Of a stretch of 64,000 bases of DNA, positions 44,869 through 53,975 are shown in pieces (the stretch's first letter is position 1; each line of letters opens with the position of its first letter). Position numbers and translations under genes: made by a program. The notes beneath the pieces were generated by a model. It was given only the letters and a program-made list of their open reading frames with translations. It was not told the DNA's origin and ran no database searches. The stretch comes from Lyngbya sp. HA4199-MV5 (GTDB taxonomy: Bacteria; Cyanobacteriota; Cyanobacteriia; Leptolyngbyales; Leptolyngbyaceae): NCBI GenBank assembly GCA_019359375.1, contig JAHHHL010000032.1, positions 1-64,000 of the forward strand. The letters run 5' to 3'.

Positions 44869-46086
44869 GACTCTAGCAAACTCAGCCGGATTTTGATCAC
44901 GGCGATGCTGTACAGGAATGGGAGTGCCCTGGCGATCGCCCACCAGAGCCGCTGTGGTTTCCAGCGCTGCTCTCAATCGCTTGGCGGCGTAGATCGACAT
45001 ATCGCGAGGGACGCTGATGCGATCGCGCAGATAGCGGAGTGCTACATCCCCATCTGCTGGGGGTATACATAGCTGACCCGTCATCAGATTTGTCAACGCG
45101 CAACGCAGAGCCACATCCATCACCCCATCGTCAGCGGGGTTCACGCGAATGATGTTGGCACGATGCTTCAGCACGCGATAAAGTGCCTCAGTCCGAGCGG
45201 TTTCGGGTTCGGGATAGGTGACATCGGGGAGACCATCCCAGGGACCTCGATCGACGCGAGACTGGTTGATTTTCGTCTGCGGATCACTGTTTTCCCAGCA
45301 GCCTCCCATCTGCGGCGGGAGGTCGTGTACATGGGTATGAAAGTCGCTTTGGGTACCTCGGTAAGTGGGTCGGCTTTCCATCGCATCAAACCAGTCGGAG
45401 AGGCGGGGGTTGACTTCGCGCAGAGAGTAGCCCTTGTAGTAGTAAAGGCTGGCGTTCATGCGCTCCACGTAGGGCGTGAAGATTACGTCCGCGGTGCTGA
45501 AGGTTTCCAGGAAGTACGGGCTAGGGGTGGCACTCAGCGCTGCTTCCACTTTGGCGACGACGCTGATGAATTGTTCGCGGTTGCCGTTTTCTTGCTGGGG
45601 CGATCGCGCAGGATAGCACAGCCACGCACACCAGGAGCGAAAGAGCAGACGTTCCAGATAGCGTAAGGGCAGCACGGTAGAGTCTTTCATGCCGAACACC
45701 AGCGGTTCAAACGCCTGTTCAAGAGCCAGCAAAATGTCATCGCTTTCGGTGATGAGGCGACCATCTAGCTCGATCGCGGGCAGCATTCCCGATGGCACTT
45801 TGCGCTTGTACCAGCGTTCCTTTTCCCCGTAGCAAAACATCGTCACTTTCTCGATGCGATAGGGAATCTGCTTCTCCTCCAGCCATAGCCACACCTTCTG
45901 GCAGTAAGGGCACCAGGCATGGTGATCGCGGTAGAGGGTCACGCGCACATCGGCTTCCGACTGTCCAAAGAGACGCAAACGGGTTTGAGCGTTGGTGGCT
46001 CCATTGACCAGAGCAACTGAGAAATCTGACAGGGCTTCAAGCTCTGCCCAACTGAGAGGCGCGATCGTGGTAGCAGTGGCGGTCAT
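44866..46086 (-). CDS. Glutathione S-transferase-like protein
   Basis: 406 residues. The N-terminal thioredoxin-like domain starts at about 45 ([30 protein letters not shown]) with a CPYC redox pair, as in glutaredoxin- or omega-like GSTs, and has the glutathione-site pattern [22 protein letters not shown] helical C-terminal half follows (about 150-260), then an extra 140 residues ([24 protein letters not shown]...) known in cyanobacterial long GSTs. It may reduce disulfides or detoxify electrophiles in the cytosol. The stop codon lies exactly on the edge of MITE copy 3. Upstream of its start comes a spacer with several repeats. Confidence 0.85.
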   Translation of the reverse strand: MTATATTIAPLSWAELEALSDFSVALVNGATNAQTRLRLFGQSEADVRVTLYRDHHAWCPYCQKVWLWLEEKQIPYRIEKVTMFCYGEKERWYKRKVPSGMLPAIELDGRLITESDDILLALEQAFEPLVFGMKDSTVLPLRYLERLLFRSWCAWLCYPARSPQQENGNREQFISVVAKVEAALSATPSPYFLETFSTADVIFTPYVERMNASLYYYKGYSLREVNPRLSDWFDAMESRPTYRGTQSDFHTHVHDLPPQMGGCWENSDPQTKINQSRVDRGPWDGLPDVTYPEPETARTEALYRVLKHRANIIRVNPADDGVMDVALRCALTNLMTGQLCIPPADGDVALRYLRDRISVPRDMSIYAAKRLRAALETTAALVGDRQGTPIPVQHRRDQNPAEFARV

Positions 46087-46324
46087 GTTGAAATTAAGTA
46101 AGTGACTAAGAAGATCGGCTCAAGCGGTGAATTGACATCGGTTGGGCTAACGTTGTTTGCCCGTCATGCGCTCGTGGAGGCGATCAATGCCGAGCGATCG
46201 CTACTGCTAGTTTAAAGCAAGGCTACCCCTCGATCGCGGTACGTGAATCCGTCAGAGCAAAGGACTCCAAGCCCATGCGTCTACGATCGTCAGCCTGCCC
46301 TTATTGATCAACGACGCGCTATTC

Positions 46325-46362
46325 CCTGTCAGCAAAGCACCTTGAAACCCTGTCAGCAAAGC
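46325..46362. repeat. Short direct repeat CCTGTCAGCAAAGC
   Basis: Two perfect 14-bp copies, 24 bp apart (46325-46338 and 46349-46362). They lie in the spacer upstream of the GST-like gene; role unknown. Nothing else is seen between 46087 and 46414. Confidence 0.55.
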
Positions 46363-46414
46363 GCAAACTCGCAAGGAAGGAGGGTTGCGACTCAACCATG
46401 AGCCTCAAAGAGTC

Positions 46415-46492
46415 GGCTTACGCAAACCTCGGAGGTTTGACCCAAACATCAGGTATCGTGACCGAGGTAATCGCTTAAACCTCCGAGGTTTT
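46415..46492. repeat. 78-bp two-hairpin repeat, copy B
   Basis: Aligns gap-free with 11590-11667. Here both end palindromes are perfect: AAACCTCGGAGGTTT near the left and AAACCTCCGAGGTTT at the right. It lies between a CTCAAAGAGTC motif and the 21-bp minisatellite, as if inserted into that region. Confidence 0.75.
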
Positions 46493-46514
46493 GGTCAATG
46501 CGTGAGTCCTGAAA

Positions 46515-46808
46515 GAGTGAACGACGAAGCTCAAAAACTCAACGACGAGGTTCAAAGACTCAACGACGAGTATTTATGACTCAATGATGAAGTTCAAAGA
46601 CTCCCGCACGAGTATTTATGACTCAATGACGAAGCTCAAAGAGTGGACGACAAGGTTTAAAGACTCAACGACGAGTGTTTGGGACTCAATGACGAGGTTC
46701 GAAGAGTGGATGACGAAGCTCAAAGAGTGGACGACAAGGTTTAAAGACTCAACGACGAGTGTTTGGGACTCAATGACGAGATTCAAAGAGTGGATGATGA
46801 GTATTAAA
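46515..46808 (+). repeat. 21-bp minisatellite, 14 units
   Basis: Fourteen contiguous 21-bp units (consensus about GACTCAACGACGAGGTTCAAA), 294 bp in total with no gap. A higher-order pattern is visible: a block of four units (from GAGTGG..AAGGTTTAAA) recurs. Since 21 is divisible by 3, each frame gives a heptad: LNDEVQR in one (broken by TGA and TAA), RFKDSTT/SVWDSMT in another (open for 107 codons from 46584). It may be a decayed coiled-coil gene or a non-coding satellite. It ends 15 bp from the stop of the next gene. Confidence 0.85.
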
Positions 46809-46822
46809 AGCTCTCTAGCGGC

Positions 46823-49357
46823 TTACCATCCTACAATGACCTTCCACATAAGGGAGCCGATCGCCAGCATTGCCAGGTGTTGCGGTAGGAGATTGAGCAG
46901 CGACTGACGGGCAATCTTTTGGGTGAGTACGACACTGAGCCAGAACGAGAAAATGAGCGCAACGCTTTGTAAAAAGGCAATCACGGCAGGATCAGCAATG
47001 GCGATCGGCAGGTTGGCGGTCCCAAAGCCAAAGGTGGCAAAGGTGACGGGCACAATCTGTCCGGCTTCCGTCAAGCCAAGCCGCAAGTAGTGTGCCAGAC
47101 TTGCGCCCAGAACGAGGGGCAGATAGCCATACGCCAGTTCTAAGAAGGGGCGCGGTTTGCAGTTCCGTTGCAAGAGTTGAATGATGGCATAGGCAGAGAG
47201 GGCGATCGTGCTGGGCAGCAGTAACGCTAATACCGAAACGCCTGCATGAATGCCAAAGTGATCGAGGTGGAGATTCCAGCCCCACTCTGCTTCAATTTCG
47301 GGCAAGCGATGGAGGAAGACGGCACCAAAGAGCAGAAACAGCAGGCAAACTTCCGCATAGGTCGGCTGGTGGGTTGTCCAAAGCTCAATGCCCGGTGGTC
47401 GTAGGTTTAGCTCGACGGAACGGTGGGGGCAGGCTTTGAGGCAGGTCATGCACAAAACGCAATCGCGATTGTCTTCCAACTGGGCGGGATGGGAATAGAG
47501 CGGACAGCCGCCTGTTTCTTGCCCTTCCCCTTTTTCGGGACCACCTTTGTAGCACTGGTAGGTCGTGCAGGTAGCGGAACAAATACCCTGCTGGGCGCGG
47601 AGTTCGACCATCGACAGCTTGGCAAAGAGTCCATTCATACCCCCGATCGGGCACAGATAGCGACACCAAAACCGTCGCTCAAACAGCAGCGAGAAGATCA
47701 CTGCCCCAGCGGTAATCAGCAGCAGCAGGCAACCGGATAGATACGCCGTGTCCTCCAGATTCCACAGTTCTTCCCACAGGAGAATGAGGGTAAACATGCC
47801 AAACAGAAACCAGCCACCCCACTTTTCGGCTTGCTGACGGGGCCAGGGCAGCAGTTGGCGCGGGTAGAGCCAGAGGGAGAATTTTTGCGCGAGTTCGCCG
47901 TAGATCATAAACGGGCACACCGAACACCAGAGCCGTCCTACAAAGGGGAATGCGGCTAGAATCACCATCCACCACCATGCCCAGAAGAAATTGAGCGCGA
48001 TGTTGCGATCGCGGCTTTGCGGTCCCAGCATGAGTACGGCAACCACGACAGCGAAGAAGCCCAGGGTAAAGCCATAGTTGATGCGATCGGGATACCAGGG
48101 ACTCCGCAAAAACTGACGAAACTTCGGTGACGCGTTGAGCAGATTCACCCGAAACCGTCTGGTTTTCCCGCCGACTGCCCAAAAGACTTCTTCCGTGAGT
48201 TCTGATGCCCCGTCGGATTGCAACAGTGCCCGCTCGACCAGGCTTTCTAACTCAGTCAGATTTCCAGGAAAGTCGTAGCCCTGGAGCCGTCGCAGCGCTT
48301 CTGGAGCCACACCCGGTTTCGCAAGCCCTCTCGCCCGACACAATAAGCTGAGGTAGTATTCCACCTGCGCCTGGATATCCGCTTTTCGCACTCGCAAGGG
48401 TGGCACACGAATAATCTGTCCGACCAGTCCTTTGCGCTCCAGCGTGGGCAGCACTTTCTCGGAGGTCATCATGATGCGAGCCTGACATTGACGCGGGGTG
48501 GGTGGGTTTTCAGCATCGCGTCTGACGGGATCGTATTCGCCCGTTTCTAGCAGTCGCACGACCTTATCTTGCAGTTCGGCTGGGAGTTCCTGCACGTTAT
48601 TCAGCAGCAGGGTACCTTCGCCTAGCCATTCGATGAGTCCCGGTTTGCCGCCCACGCGCCCAAACAGTTCAGACCCACTGGCTTGCAAGGTGTCGCAGTT
48701 GATTTTGATCATCGGCTCGTGTCGATCGCGCGACCCAAAGTGAATCAGCGCCGTTGCATTGTCTTTGCCCAACCCCGGTTCACCAAACACCAGCACCGAT
48801 CGCCGATCGCCCGCTGCCTTCTTAATCTCCTGCCGCAACCGCGTAGCATAGCGACTGGAGCCCACAATCCCCCGTCGCACTTTGGGCACCAGATAGGGAC
48901 GTAGCGCTGTTTGCCGTTCCCGCTCATACGCCAGTTGGGCAGACACCTGATCCAGTTCCGTGGCAAGCTGACGCGAGAGGGTCTGGGTAATTTCGGGATG
49001 CTGCTGGACGATCGCCAAAAAGTCAGCTTTGGGAATGCTCCACACCACGCAATCGGTGAGTGTAATTACCGTCTGTTCGACAGGCTGATCGAGCGCCAGT
49101 TCCTTCAGGTGCAGTACCGTTCCTGGCAGCAGACTAACGGCATTCGCTAACTCTGTTTTGCTGGTGCGGTAGCTTTCCAGGCGACCTGCCTTGAGAATGT
49201 ACAGCGCTTCGGGTGCCGTATCCTCCAAAACCAGCCGTCGATTTTCCTGCACAGCGTCTTCCTGAATGGCGGCGGCGATCGCCTCCAGTGCTCCCTCCGA
49301 TAGGGACGACAGACTTGTGTTTTCGCGTAGCCATGCCACTTTTTCTGCCTGCTCCAT
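46823..49357 (-). CDS. Chimeric membrane protein: cNMP-binding - sigma-54-activator-like AAA - polyferredoxin
   Basis: 844 residues. Residues about 10-130 are a CRP-type cyclic-nucleotide-binding fold (LSEGALEAIAAAIQ, GTVLHLKELALDQPVEQTV). About 165-395 match the AAA domain of sigma-54 activators: Walker A VFGEPGLGKDNATALIH, SELFG, RVPPLRVRKADIQ, YDFPGNLTELESLVERALL. The GAFTGA loop is absent and the Walker B acids are replaced by Asn (TLLLNNVQEL). From about 420 there are membrane helices and NapH/CcoG-type iron-sulfur motifs: CSVCPF, CRYLCPIGGMNG, CVLCMTCLKACP. There is no DNA-binding domain. It looks like a membrane redox protein with an ATP- and nucleotide-gated cytosolic part. Its substrate is unknown. 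Confidence 0.82.
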   Translation of the reverse strand: MEQAEKVAWLRENTSLSSLSEGALEAIAAAIQEDAVQENRRLVLEDTAPEALYILKAGRLESYRTSKTELANAVSLLPGTVLHLKELALDQPVEQTVITLTDCVVWSIPKADFLAIVQQHPEITQTLSRQLATELDQVSAQLAYERERQTALRPYLVPKVRRGIVGSSRYATRLRQEIKKAAGDRRSVLVFGEPGLGKDNATALIHFGSRDRHEPMIKINCDTLQASGSELFGRVGGKPGLIEWLGEGTLLLNNVQELPAELQDKVVRLLETGEYDPVRRDAENPPTPRQCQARIMMTSEKVLPTLERKGLVGQIIRVPPLRVRKADIQAQVEYYLSLLCRARGLAKPGVAPEALRRLQGYDFPGNLTELESLVERALLQSDGASELTEEVFWAVGGKTRRFRVNLLNASPKFRQFLRSPWYPDRINYGFTLGFFAVVVAVLMLGPQSRDRNIALNFFWAWWWMVILAAFPFVGRLWCSVCPFMIYGELAQKFSLWLYPRQLLPWPRQQAEKWGGWFLFGMFTLILLWEELWNLEDTAYLSGCLLLLITAGAVIFSLLFERRFWCRYLCPIGGMNGLFAKLSMVELRAQQGICSATCTTYQCYKGGPEKGEGQETGGCPLYSHPAQLEDNRDCVLCMTCLKACPHRSVELNLRPPGIELWTTHQPTYAEVCLLFLLFGAVFLHRLPEIEAEWGWNLHLDHFGIHAGVSVLALLLPSTIALSAYAIIQLLQRNCKPRPFLELAYGYLPLVLGASLAHYLRLGLTEAGQIVPVTFATFGFGTANLPIAIADPAVIAFLQSVALIFSFWLSVVLTQKIARQSLLNLLPQHLAMLAIGSLMWKVIVGW

Positions 49358-49464
49358 CCCATCGCCCTCTAACAGTTTTGCACCTGGCTTTTGCTAACGG
49401 CGATCGTACCTGAGTTGCCGCAGCAGACCGCATTCCTCAATATTTCGATGCATGAATCACCTGG

Positions 49465-49492
49465 GTAGGGACGTTACATGTAACGTCCCTAC
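49465..49492. repeat. Perfect 28-bp palindrome (REP-like)
   Basis: GTAGGGACGTTACA and its exact complement meet without a loop. The outer TAGGGAC/GTCCCTA matches the palindrome at 60925. It lies in the 390-bp gap between the divergent chimeric gene and the sugar-transport operon, in which I see no gene. Confidence 0.8.
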
Positions 49493-49744
49493 GATAGAAG
49501 GAATCGCTATTTTTTGCTCACACAGCGAGAAAATCGCGCTATAGATTAAAAAGAAGAGGATTTGAACCAGGGGTGTTTCATTTCAGTGAGCGAGTATGTT
49601 TGGCAACAGATTTGTAGCGGATGAAGCGGATAAATGCTCTGTAAATAGTGATGCAGACATCTGTTTCATCCGTTTGCTATCCGTTGCCAGTGTTCTAGCA
49701 GCAGAATGAAATAGCTATGGAATTTGAATGATGTAATACCAGTG

Positions 49745-51037
49745 ATGAAAGTCAGTTTACGGCGAGTTGGGTTGAGTTGTTTATTGCTTGGGACGATCGG
49801 TCTAACAAGCTGTCGCCCACAAGCGCTATTTTCAGGGAGTAAAAATGCACTCAAAGCAGAACATTCAACCGTTACGATTACCTTAAGTGGTTGGCAAAGT
49901 AGCCCTAACGAAACGCAGCTTTTGCATCAGGTGATTCGGAACTTCGAGGCAAAAAATCCGGGTATTCGCGTTAAATACGAAGTCATTAATAGCGAATACA
50001 TGGATGTGATCAAAACGCGGCTCATCGGGGATGTCGCACCGGATGTGTTTTATCTAGATGCCCTTGAAGCGCCATTATTGATGCAATATAATGTGCTGGA
50101 ACCGCTGAATGGTTACATCACACCTGCATTTAATCTGGCTGATTTTGAACCCTCCATGCTCAATGCATTTAAACACAAGGGTAAGCTCTACGGTTTGCCA
50201 AAAGACTTTTCGACTCTTGCCTTAATTTACAATAAAAAATCCTTTGCATCGGCTGGTATTGCTCAACTACCCAAAACATGGGACGAGCTGATTACCACAT
50301 CTAAAAAACTGACGATCGACCAGAATCAGGATGGTAAACCGGATCAAATTGGCTTTGGGCTTGCACCTGAATTAGCGCGACAAGTCTTTGTGCTGAAGGC
50401 TTTTGGTGGACAGTTAATCAACTCTAATGGCTATGCAACGTTTGCTGAATCGAATAGCTTAAAAGGTCTACAACTTGTGATTGATCAATATCGGCACGAT
50501 CGCACCTCAGCCCAACCCACCGATGTCGGCGCAACCTCAGGAAGCGAGATGCTGGGTCAGGGAAAAGTTGCCATGACGCTTGAAGGTAATTGGGCAATTC
50601 CCTACTTCAAAGAAACCTTTCCAGACCTTGATTTTGCTACCGCAGAAGTCCCTACGATCAATGGCAAACCTGGCACAATGGCATTTACCGTTGCCTATGT
50701 GATGAACCGCAAAACAAAGCATAAAGAAGCCGCCTGGAAATTGATTGCCTATTTAACGGGTGCTGAAGGGATGAAAGCGTGGGCAAAACAAGGATTGGCA
50801 CTACCCACTCGCCGATCGGTCTTAGCAGCATTAGGCTATGAACAAAGTCCTTTGTATGCCCCCTTCGCTAGAGGTGCCCGGTATGCAACAATCTGGCAGG
50901 CAAATCAGAACTTGCCCACGATTCGGATGAATTTCAATAATCAATTTATCAGCGCTTTATTAGGAGAACAGACATTGCCACAAGCGATGAAAAAAGCGCA
51001 AGACACTGCCAACCGAGAAATTTATTTAGCTAATTAG
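49745..51037 (+). CDS. ABC sugar-transporter substrate-binding lipoprotein
   Basis: 430 residues, family 1 extracellular solute-binding protein. A signal peptide (MKVSLRRVGLSCLLLGTIG) ends in the lipobox LTSC. The mature part has VTITLSGWQSSPNETQLLHQ, FEAKNPGIRVKYEV, GDVAPDVFYLDALEAP, LYGLPKDFSTLALIYNKKSF and GQGKVAMTLEGNWAIPYFK, all typical of sugar or polyol binders. It delivers its ligand to the two permeases that follow. In cyanobacteria such systems include the glucosylglycerol/sucrose/trehalose importer (ggtBCD); I cannot confirm that specificity. Start chosen for the signal peptide; an in-frame ATG is at 49724. Confidence 0.92.
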   Translation: MKVSLRRVGLSCLLLGTIGLTSCRPQALFSGSKNALKAEHSTVTITLSGWQSSPNETQLLHQVIRNFEAKNPGIRVKYEVINSEYMDVIKTRLIGDVAPDVFYLDALEAPLLMQYNVLEPLNGYITPAFNLADFEPSMLNAFKHKGKLYGLPKDFSTLALIYNKKSFASAGIAQLPKTWDELITTSKKLTIDQNQDGKPDQIGFGLAPELARQVFVLKAFGGQLINSNGYATFAESNSLKGLQLVIDQYRHDRTSAQPTDVGATSGSEMLGQGKVAMTLEGNWAIPYFKETFPDLDFATAEVPTINGKPGTMAFTVAYVMNRKTKHKEAAWKLIAYLTGAEGMKAWAKQGLALPTRRSVLAALGYEQSPLYAPFARGARYATIWQANQNLPTIRMNFNNQFISALLGEQTLPQAMKKAQDTANREIYLAN

Positions 51038-51044
51038 AGAGACC

Positions 51045-51077
51045 AGATCTCCGCTTTATCGAAGAAATCGGAGATCT
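51045..51077 (+). promoter_or_regulatory. Intergenic stem-loop between binding protein and permeases
   Basis: AGATCTCCG (51045-51053) pairs perfectly with CGGAGATCT (51069-51077) over a 15-nt loop, with no T-tract. It lies 8 bp after the binding-protein stop. In other sugar operons such hairpins protect the upstream message, giving more binding protein than permease; here that is inferred from position. Confidence 0.65.
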
Positions 51078-51099
51078 AAAAGCAGGGTAGGTACTTATT

Positions 51100-52008
51100 A
51101 TGAATGCATCCAGTAAAAATAGCCAAAAGCAACGAGCTGTAGATGAAAATATTACAGGATATCTCTTTATGGCTCCAACGATTCTAATTGCTGGGGTTTT
51201 CTTGATACTGCCGATCGCCTGTGCGGTCGCCCTCGCTTTTCAAAAAGTGCAATTGTTAGGCGATGTAAGCTTTCAGTTTACAGGATTGAAAAACTTTTTG
51301 CGGATTGCTCAGGACGATCGCGTGTGGATTGCGCTCAAGAATACCGCTTCCTATGTGGCGATCGTGGTGCCCATTCAAACAATCCTTGCGCTTGTTTTGG
51401 CGCTGATTTTGAACAGTCAAATTAAGGGACGATCGTGGTTTCGCGTGGCGTTTTTTCTGCCCACCGTCACCTCATCAGCGGTATTAACCTTAATTTTTAT
51501 GTGGATCTATAATTCTAACGGGTTGCTGAATAGTCTACTGAGTCTTTTACACTTACCAACCTACAACTGGTTAGGCGATCCAAATGTTGCGCTGAAGGGC
51601 ATTATGATCATGAATATTTGGTCAACAGCACCGCTGTTTATGGTGATTTATTTGGCAGCATTGCAAGACATTCCAGAAACACTCTATGAAGCAGCCACAT
51701 TAGATGGAGCGAACCGTTGGGAGAAATTGCTGCACATCACCATTCCCTTTCTACAGCCTGTGACCTTTTTCGTTGTTGTCATGGGAATTATCGGGACATT
51801 TCAACTCTTTGATCAATCGTATATTTTCTCTGCAGGGTCAGGTGGTCCGAACGATTCCACGTTGACGATCGTGCTTCTCATCTATCAATACGCCTTCAAA
51901 AACTTGGATATGGGCTATGCCTTAGCGCTTACATTAATCCTGGCAGCTATCTTGATGATCTCAACCATCATTCAGCGCACGTTGTTTAAAGAAGAACGTT
52001 TGGATTAG
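51100..52008 (+). CDS. ABC sugar-transporter permease (MalF/UgpA type)
   Basis: 302 residues, six membrane helices (first: IAGVFLILPIACAVALAFQK). The cytoplasmic EAA loop that contacts the ATPase is ETLYEAATLDGANRWEKLLHITIPFLQP near residue 200. Typical of the first of two permeases in carbohydrate uptake family 1. Preceded by AGGTACTTATT. It is 9 bp from the second permease and co-transcribed with it. Confidence 0.94.
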   Translation: MNASSKNSQKQRAVDENITGYLFMAPTILIAGVFLILPIACAVALAFQKVQLLGDVSFQFTGLKNFLRIAQDDRVWIALKNTASYVAIVVPIQTILALVLALILNSQIKGRSWFRVAFFLPTVTSSAVLTLIFMWIYNSNGLLNSLLSLLHLPTYNWLGDPNVALKGIMIMNIWSTAPLFMVIYLAALQDIPETLYEAATLDGANRWEKLLHITIPFLQPVTFFVVVMGIIGTFQLFDQSYIFSAGSGGPNDSTLTIVLLIYQYAFKNLDMGYALALTLILAAILMISTIIQRTLFKEERLD

Positions 52009-52017
52009 GAGCTTTAT

Positions 52018-52845
52018 ATGAAAGCCATACGTTTGTCAAATACGATTCTCTATATAGTTCTAATCGCCTACACGCTGATTACTCTATTACCGTTTGTCTG
52101 GGCGTTATCTGCATCCTTTAAATCGCTGGCAGAAATCTCAGCAGGGGGCTTAAGTTTGGTGCCCAAACAGGTTATATTCGCAAATTATCAGACAATTTTT
52201 ACACAAGAACCGCTCTTTGGTCGCTGGTTGATGAATAGCGCGATCGCGGCAATCTCCGTCACCTTATTGAACCTTTTATTCAACTCAATGGCAGGTTATG
52301 CCCTGGCAAGAATTTGCTTTCCGGGGAATCAGTTCTGGTTCTTCCTGATTCTGGCTGTGCTGATGGTGCCAGGACAAATTACGCTCCTGCCTAAATTTCT
52401 GATTCTCAAATCGCTGGGTTGGCTGAATACCTATCAGGGCTTAATTGTGCCCTCCGCCGTCAATGCTACCTTCATTTTTATGATGCGACAGTTTTTTATT
52501 AACTTCCCCAAAGAGCTAGAAGAAGCCGCTGCGTTGGATGGCTTGGGTCGTTTTGGCACCTTTTTTCAAATTGTTTTGCCCCTCGCCAAACCTGCCTTAG
52601 CCGCTCAAACTATTTTCGTGTTTATGGGTTCCTGGAATGAATTTCTCATGCCGCTCGTCATTCTATCTGACCCCGAAATGTTCACCTTGCCCCTCGGCTT
52701 AAATGCCTTCAAAGGACAATACATTAGCTACTGGAATTACATCATGGCAGCCTCCATGATTTTCACCCTACCTGCCTTAGCCGTCTACGCCTTCTTCAAC
52801 CGCTACTTTATTCAAGGCGTAGCGTTTACAGGTGGGAAAGGATGA
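52018..52845 (+). CDS. ABC sugar-transporter permease (MalG/UgpE type)
   Basis: 275 residues, six membrane helices. The N-terminus (NTILYIVLIAYTLITLLPFVWALSASFK) and the EAA loop (FPKELEEAAALDGLGRFGTFFQIVLPLAKP) are diagnostic of the second permease. AGGAGC precedes the ATG in the 9-bp gap. No ATPase gene follows: the next 230 bp are STRR repeats, then yebC. The ATPase is presumably a shared MsmK/UgpC-type subunit encoded elsewhere, as is common in cyanobacteria. Confidence 0.94.
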   Translation: MKAIRLSNTILYIVLIAYTLITLLPFVWALSASFKSLAEISAGGLSLVPKQVIFANYQTIFTQEPLFGRWLMNSAIAAISVTLLNLLFNSMAGYALARICFPGNQFWFFLILAVLMVPGQITLLPKFLILKSLGWLNTYQGLIVPSAVNATFIFMMRQFFINFPKELEEAAALDGLGRFGTFFQIVLPLAKPALAAQTIFVFMGSWNEFLMPLVILSDPEMFTLPLGLNAFKGQYISYWNYIMAASMIFTLPALAVYAFFNRYFIQGVAFTGGKG

Positions 52846-52852
52846 GGAAGAA

Positions 52853-53040
52853 AGGCTAAAAGATAAAGGCTAAAGGCTAAAGGATGAAGGCTAAAAGTTT
52901 GAGGTTAAAAAATTATTCGTTTACGAATAATTAGTTGCTGATAGTGACAGGATGCTGAATTGCTGAGAACAAATGATTGCCTCTACTTTTTATACTTTAT
53001 ACTTCATCCTCTAGCCTTCCCCCCTCCCTACTCCCCCCTC
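52853..53040. repeat. STRR-type spacer (AAGGCTA heptamers)
   Basis: AAAGGCTAAAAGAT and AAAGGCTAAAGGCTAAAGG units fill 52853-52905; the right part (52985-53035) is pyrimidine-rich (CTTTATACTTCATCC, CTCCCTACTCC). Same left-purine, right-pyrimidine arrangement as elsewhere. No gene. Confidence 0.65.
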
Positions 53041-53082
53041 CGTTGTCTATCCTGTTAATGGCGTTAGTACGATCGACGTGAC

Positions 53083-53895
53083 ATGGCAGGACATAGTAAG
53101 TGGGCAAACATCAAACGGCAGAAAGCCAGAGTTGATGCGGTGAAGAGCAAGGTGTTTACCAAGATTTCGCGGGAAATTATTGTAGCGGCGCGGAGTGGAG
53201 TGCCCGATCCCGAAGGGAATTTTCAACTGCGGACGGCGATCGATAAAGCCAAGGCAGCAGGCATTCCCAACGACAATATTGAACGGGCGATCGCCAAAGG
53301 GGCAGGCAAACTTGGTGCTGATAATGCGGCGCTAGAAGCCATTCGCTACGAAGGCTATGGACCCGGTGGTGTGGCGATTCTCATCGAAGCGCTGACCGAT
53401 AACCGAAACCGGACGGCAGCAGATCTGCGGGTTGCTTTCAGCAAGAATGGTGGCAACCTGGGTGAAACGGGCTGTGTGGGCTGGATGTTTGAGCAAAAAG
53501 GGGTGGTGGAAGTCTCTCTTACTCCGGTCGAAACGGGACGCAAACGCCGATCGGACGAAACCGTTGCCATTCAGGAAGACGACCTGTTGGAAGCCTTTCT
53601 CGAAAGCGGGGCAGACACCTATGAGTTGATTGAAACCGAAGAAGGCACGTCTGCGGAAGCGATGACCGAGGTGGCAAACCTGGAAACCCTGAGCCAAACG
53701 CTGAAAGACAAGCACTACAGTGTCAGCCGCGTTGAACTACGCTGGATTCCTGGGAACACGCTAGAGGTGAGCGATCCCGACCAGGCACGATCGCTCCTCA
53801 AGCTAATGGATGCCCTCGAAGACCTGGATGATGTGCAGAGCGTCACGGCTAACTTTGAGATGACCGATGAACTGATGGCGCTCAGTGTGGCTTAA
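53083..53895 (+). CDS. yebC: YebC/PmpR family protein
   Basis: 270 residues, slightly above the usual 240-250. The N-terminus MAGHSKWANIKRQKARVDA is diagnostic. Other motifs: ARSGVPDPEGNFQLRTAIDKAKAAGIPNDNIERAI, YEGYGPGGVAILIEALTDNRNRT and NGGNLGETGCVGWMF. YebC proteins bind DNA and, in some bacteria, act at the ribosome to relieve stalling on proline stretches. A short insertion (SLTPVETGRKRRSDE, near 155) explains the extra length. It precedes an acidic repeat protein by 80 bp. Confidence 0.95.
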   Translation: MAGHSKWANIKRQKARVDAVKSKVFTKISREIIVAARSGVPDPEGNFQLRTAIDKAKAAGIPNDNIERAIAKGAGKLGADNAALEAIRYEGYGPGGVAILIEALTDNRNRTAADLRVAFSKNGGNLGETGCVGWMFEQKGVVEVSLTPVETGRKRRSDETVAIQEDDLLEAFLESGADTYELIETEEGTSAEAMTEVANLETLSQTLKDKHYSVSRVELRWIPGNTLEVSDPDQARSLLKLMDALEDLDDVQSVTANFEMTDELMALSVA

Positions 53896-53975
53896 CTACA
53901 CATCGATCGTTGAAAAAAGCGTGTGCTGTGCCCTATGCAAGCTAGGATAGCGGTAAGTAGAAAGGGATTTTGGTG

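Noticed and set aside
46515-46808. Possible CRISPR array
   Set aside because: Units are contiguous 21-mers without unique spacers and there are no cas genes; it is a minisatellite.
46584-46907. 107-residue open frame across the minisatellite as a real gene
   Set aside because: It runs through the stop region of the minus-strand chimeric gene, its sequence is only the satellite read in one frame, and the other frame looks more coiled-coil-like but contains stops.
46823-49357. Calling the chimeric protein a sigma-54-dependent transcription activator
   Set aside because: No GAFTGA loop, no HTH domain, Asn in place of the Walker B acids, and membrane iron-sulfur domains instead.
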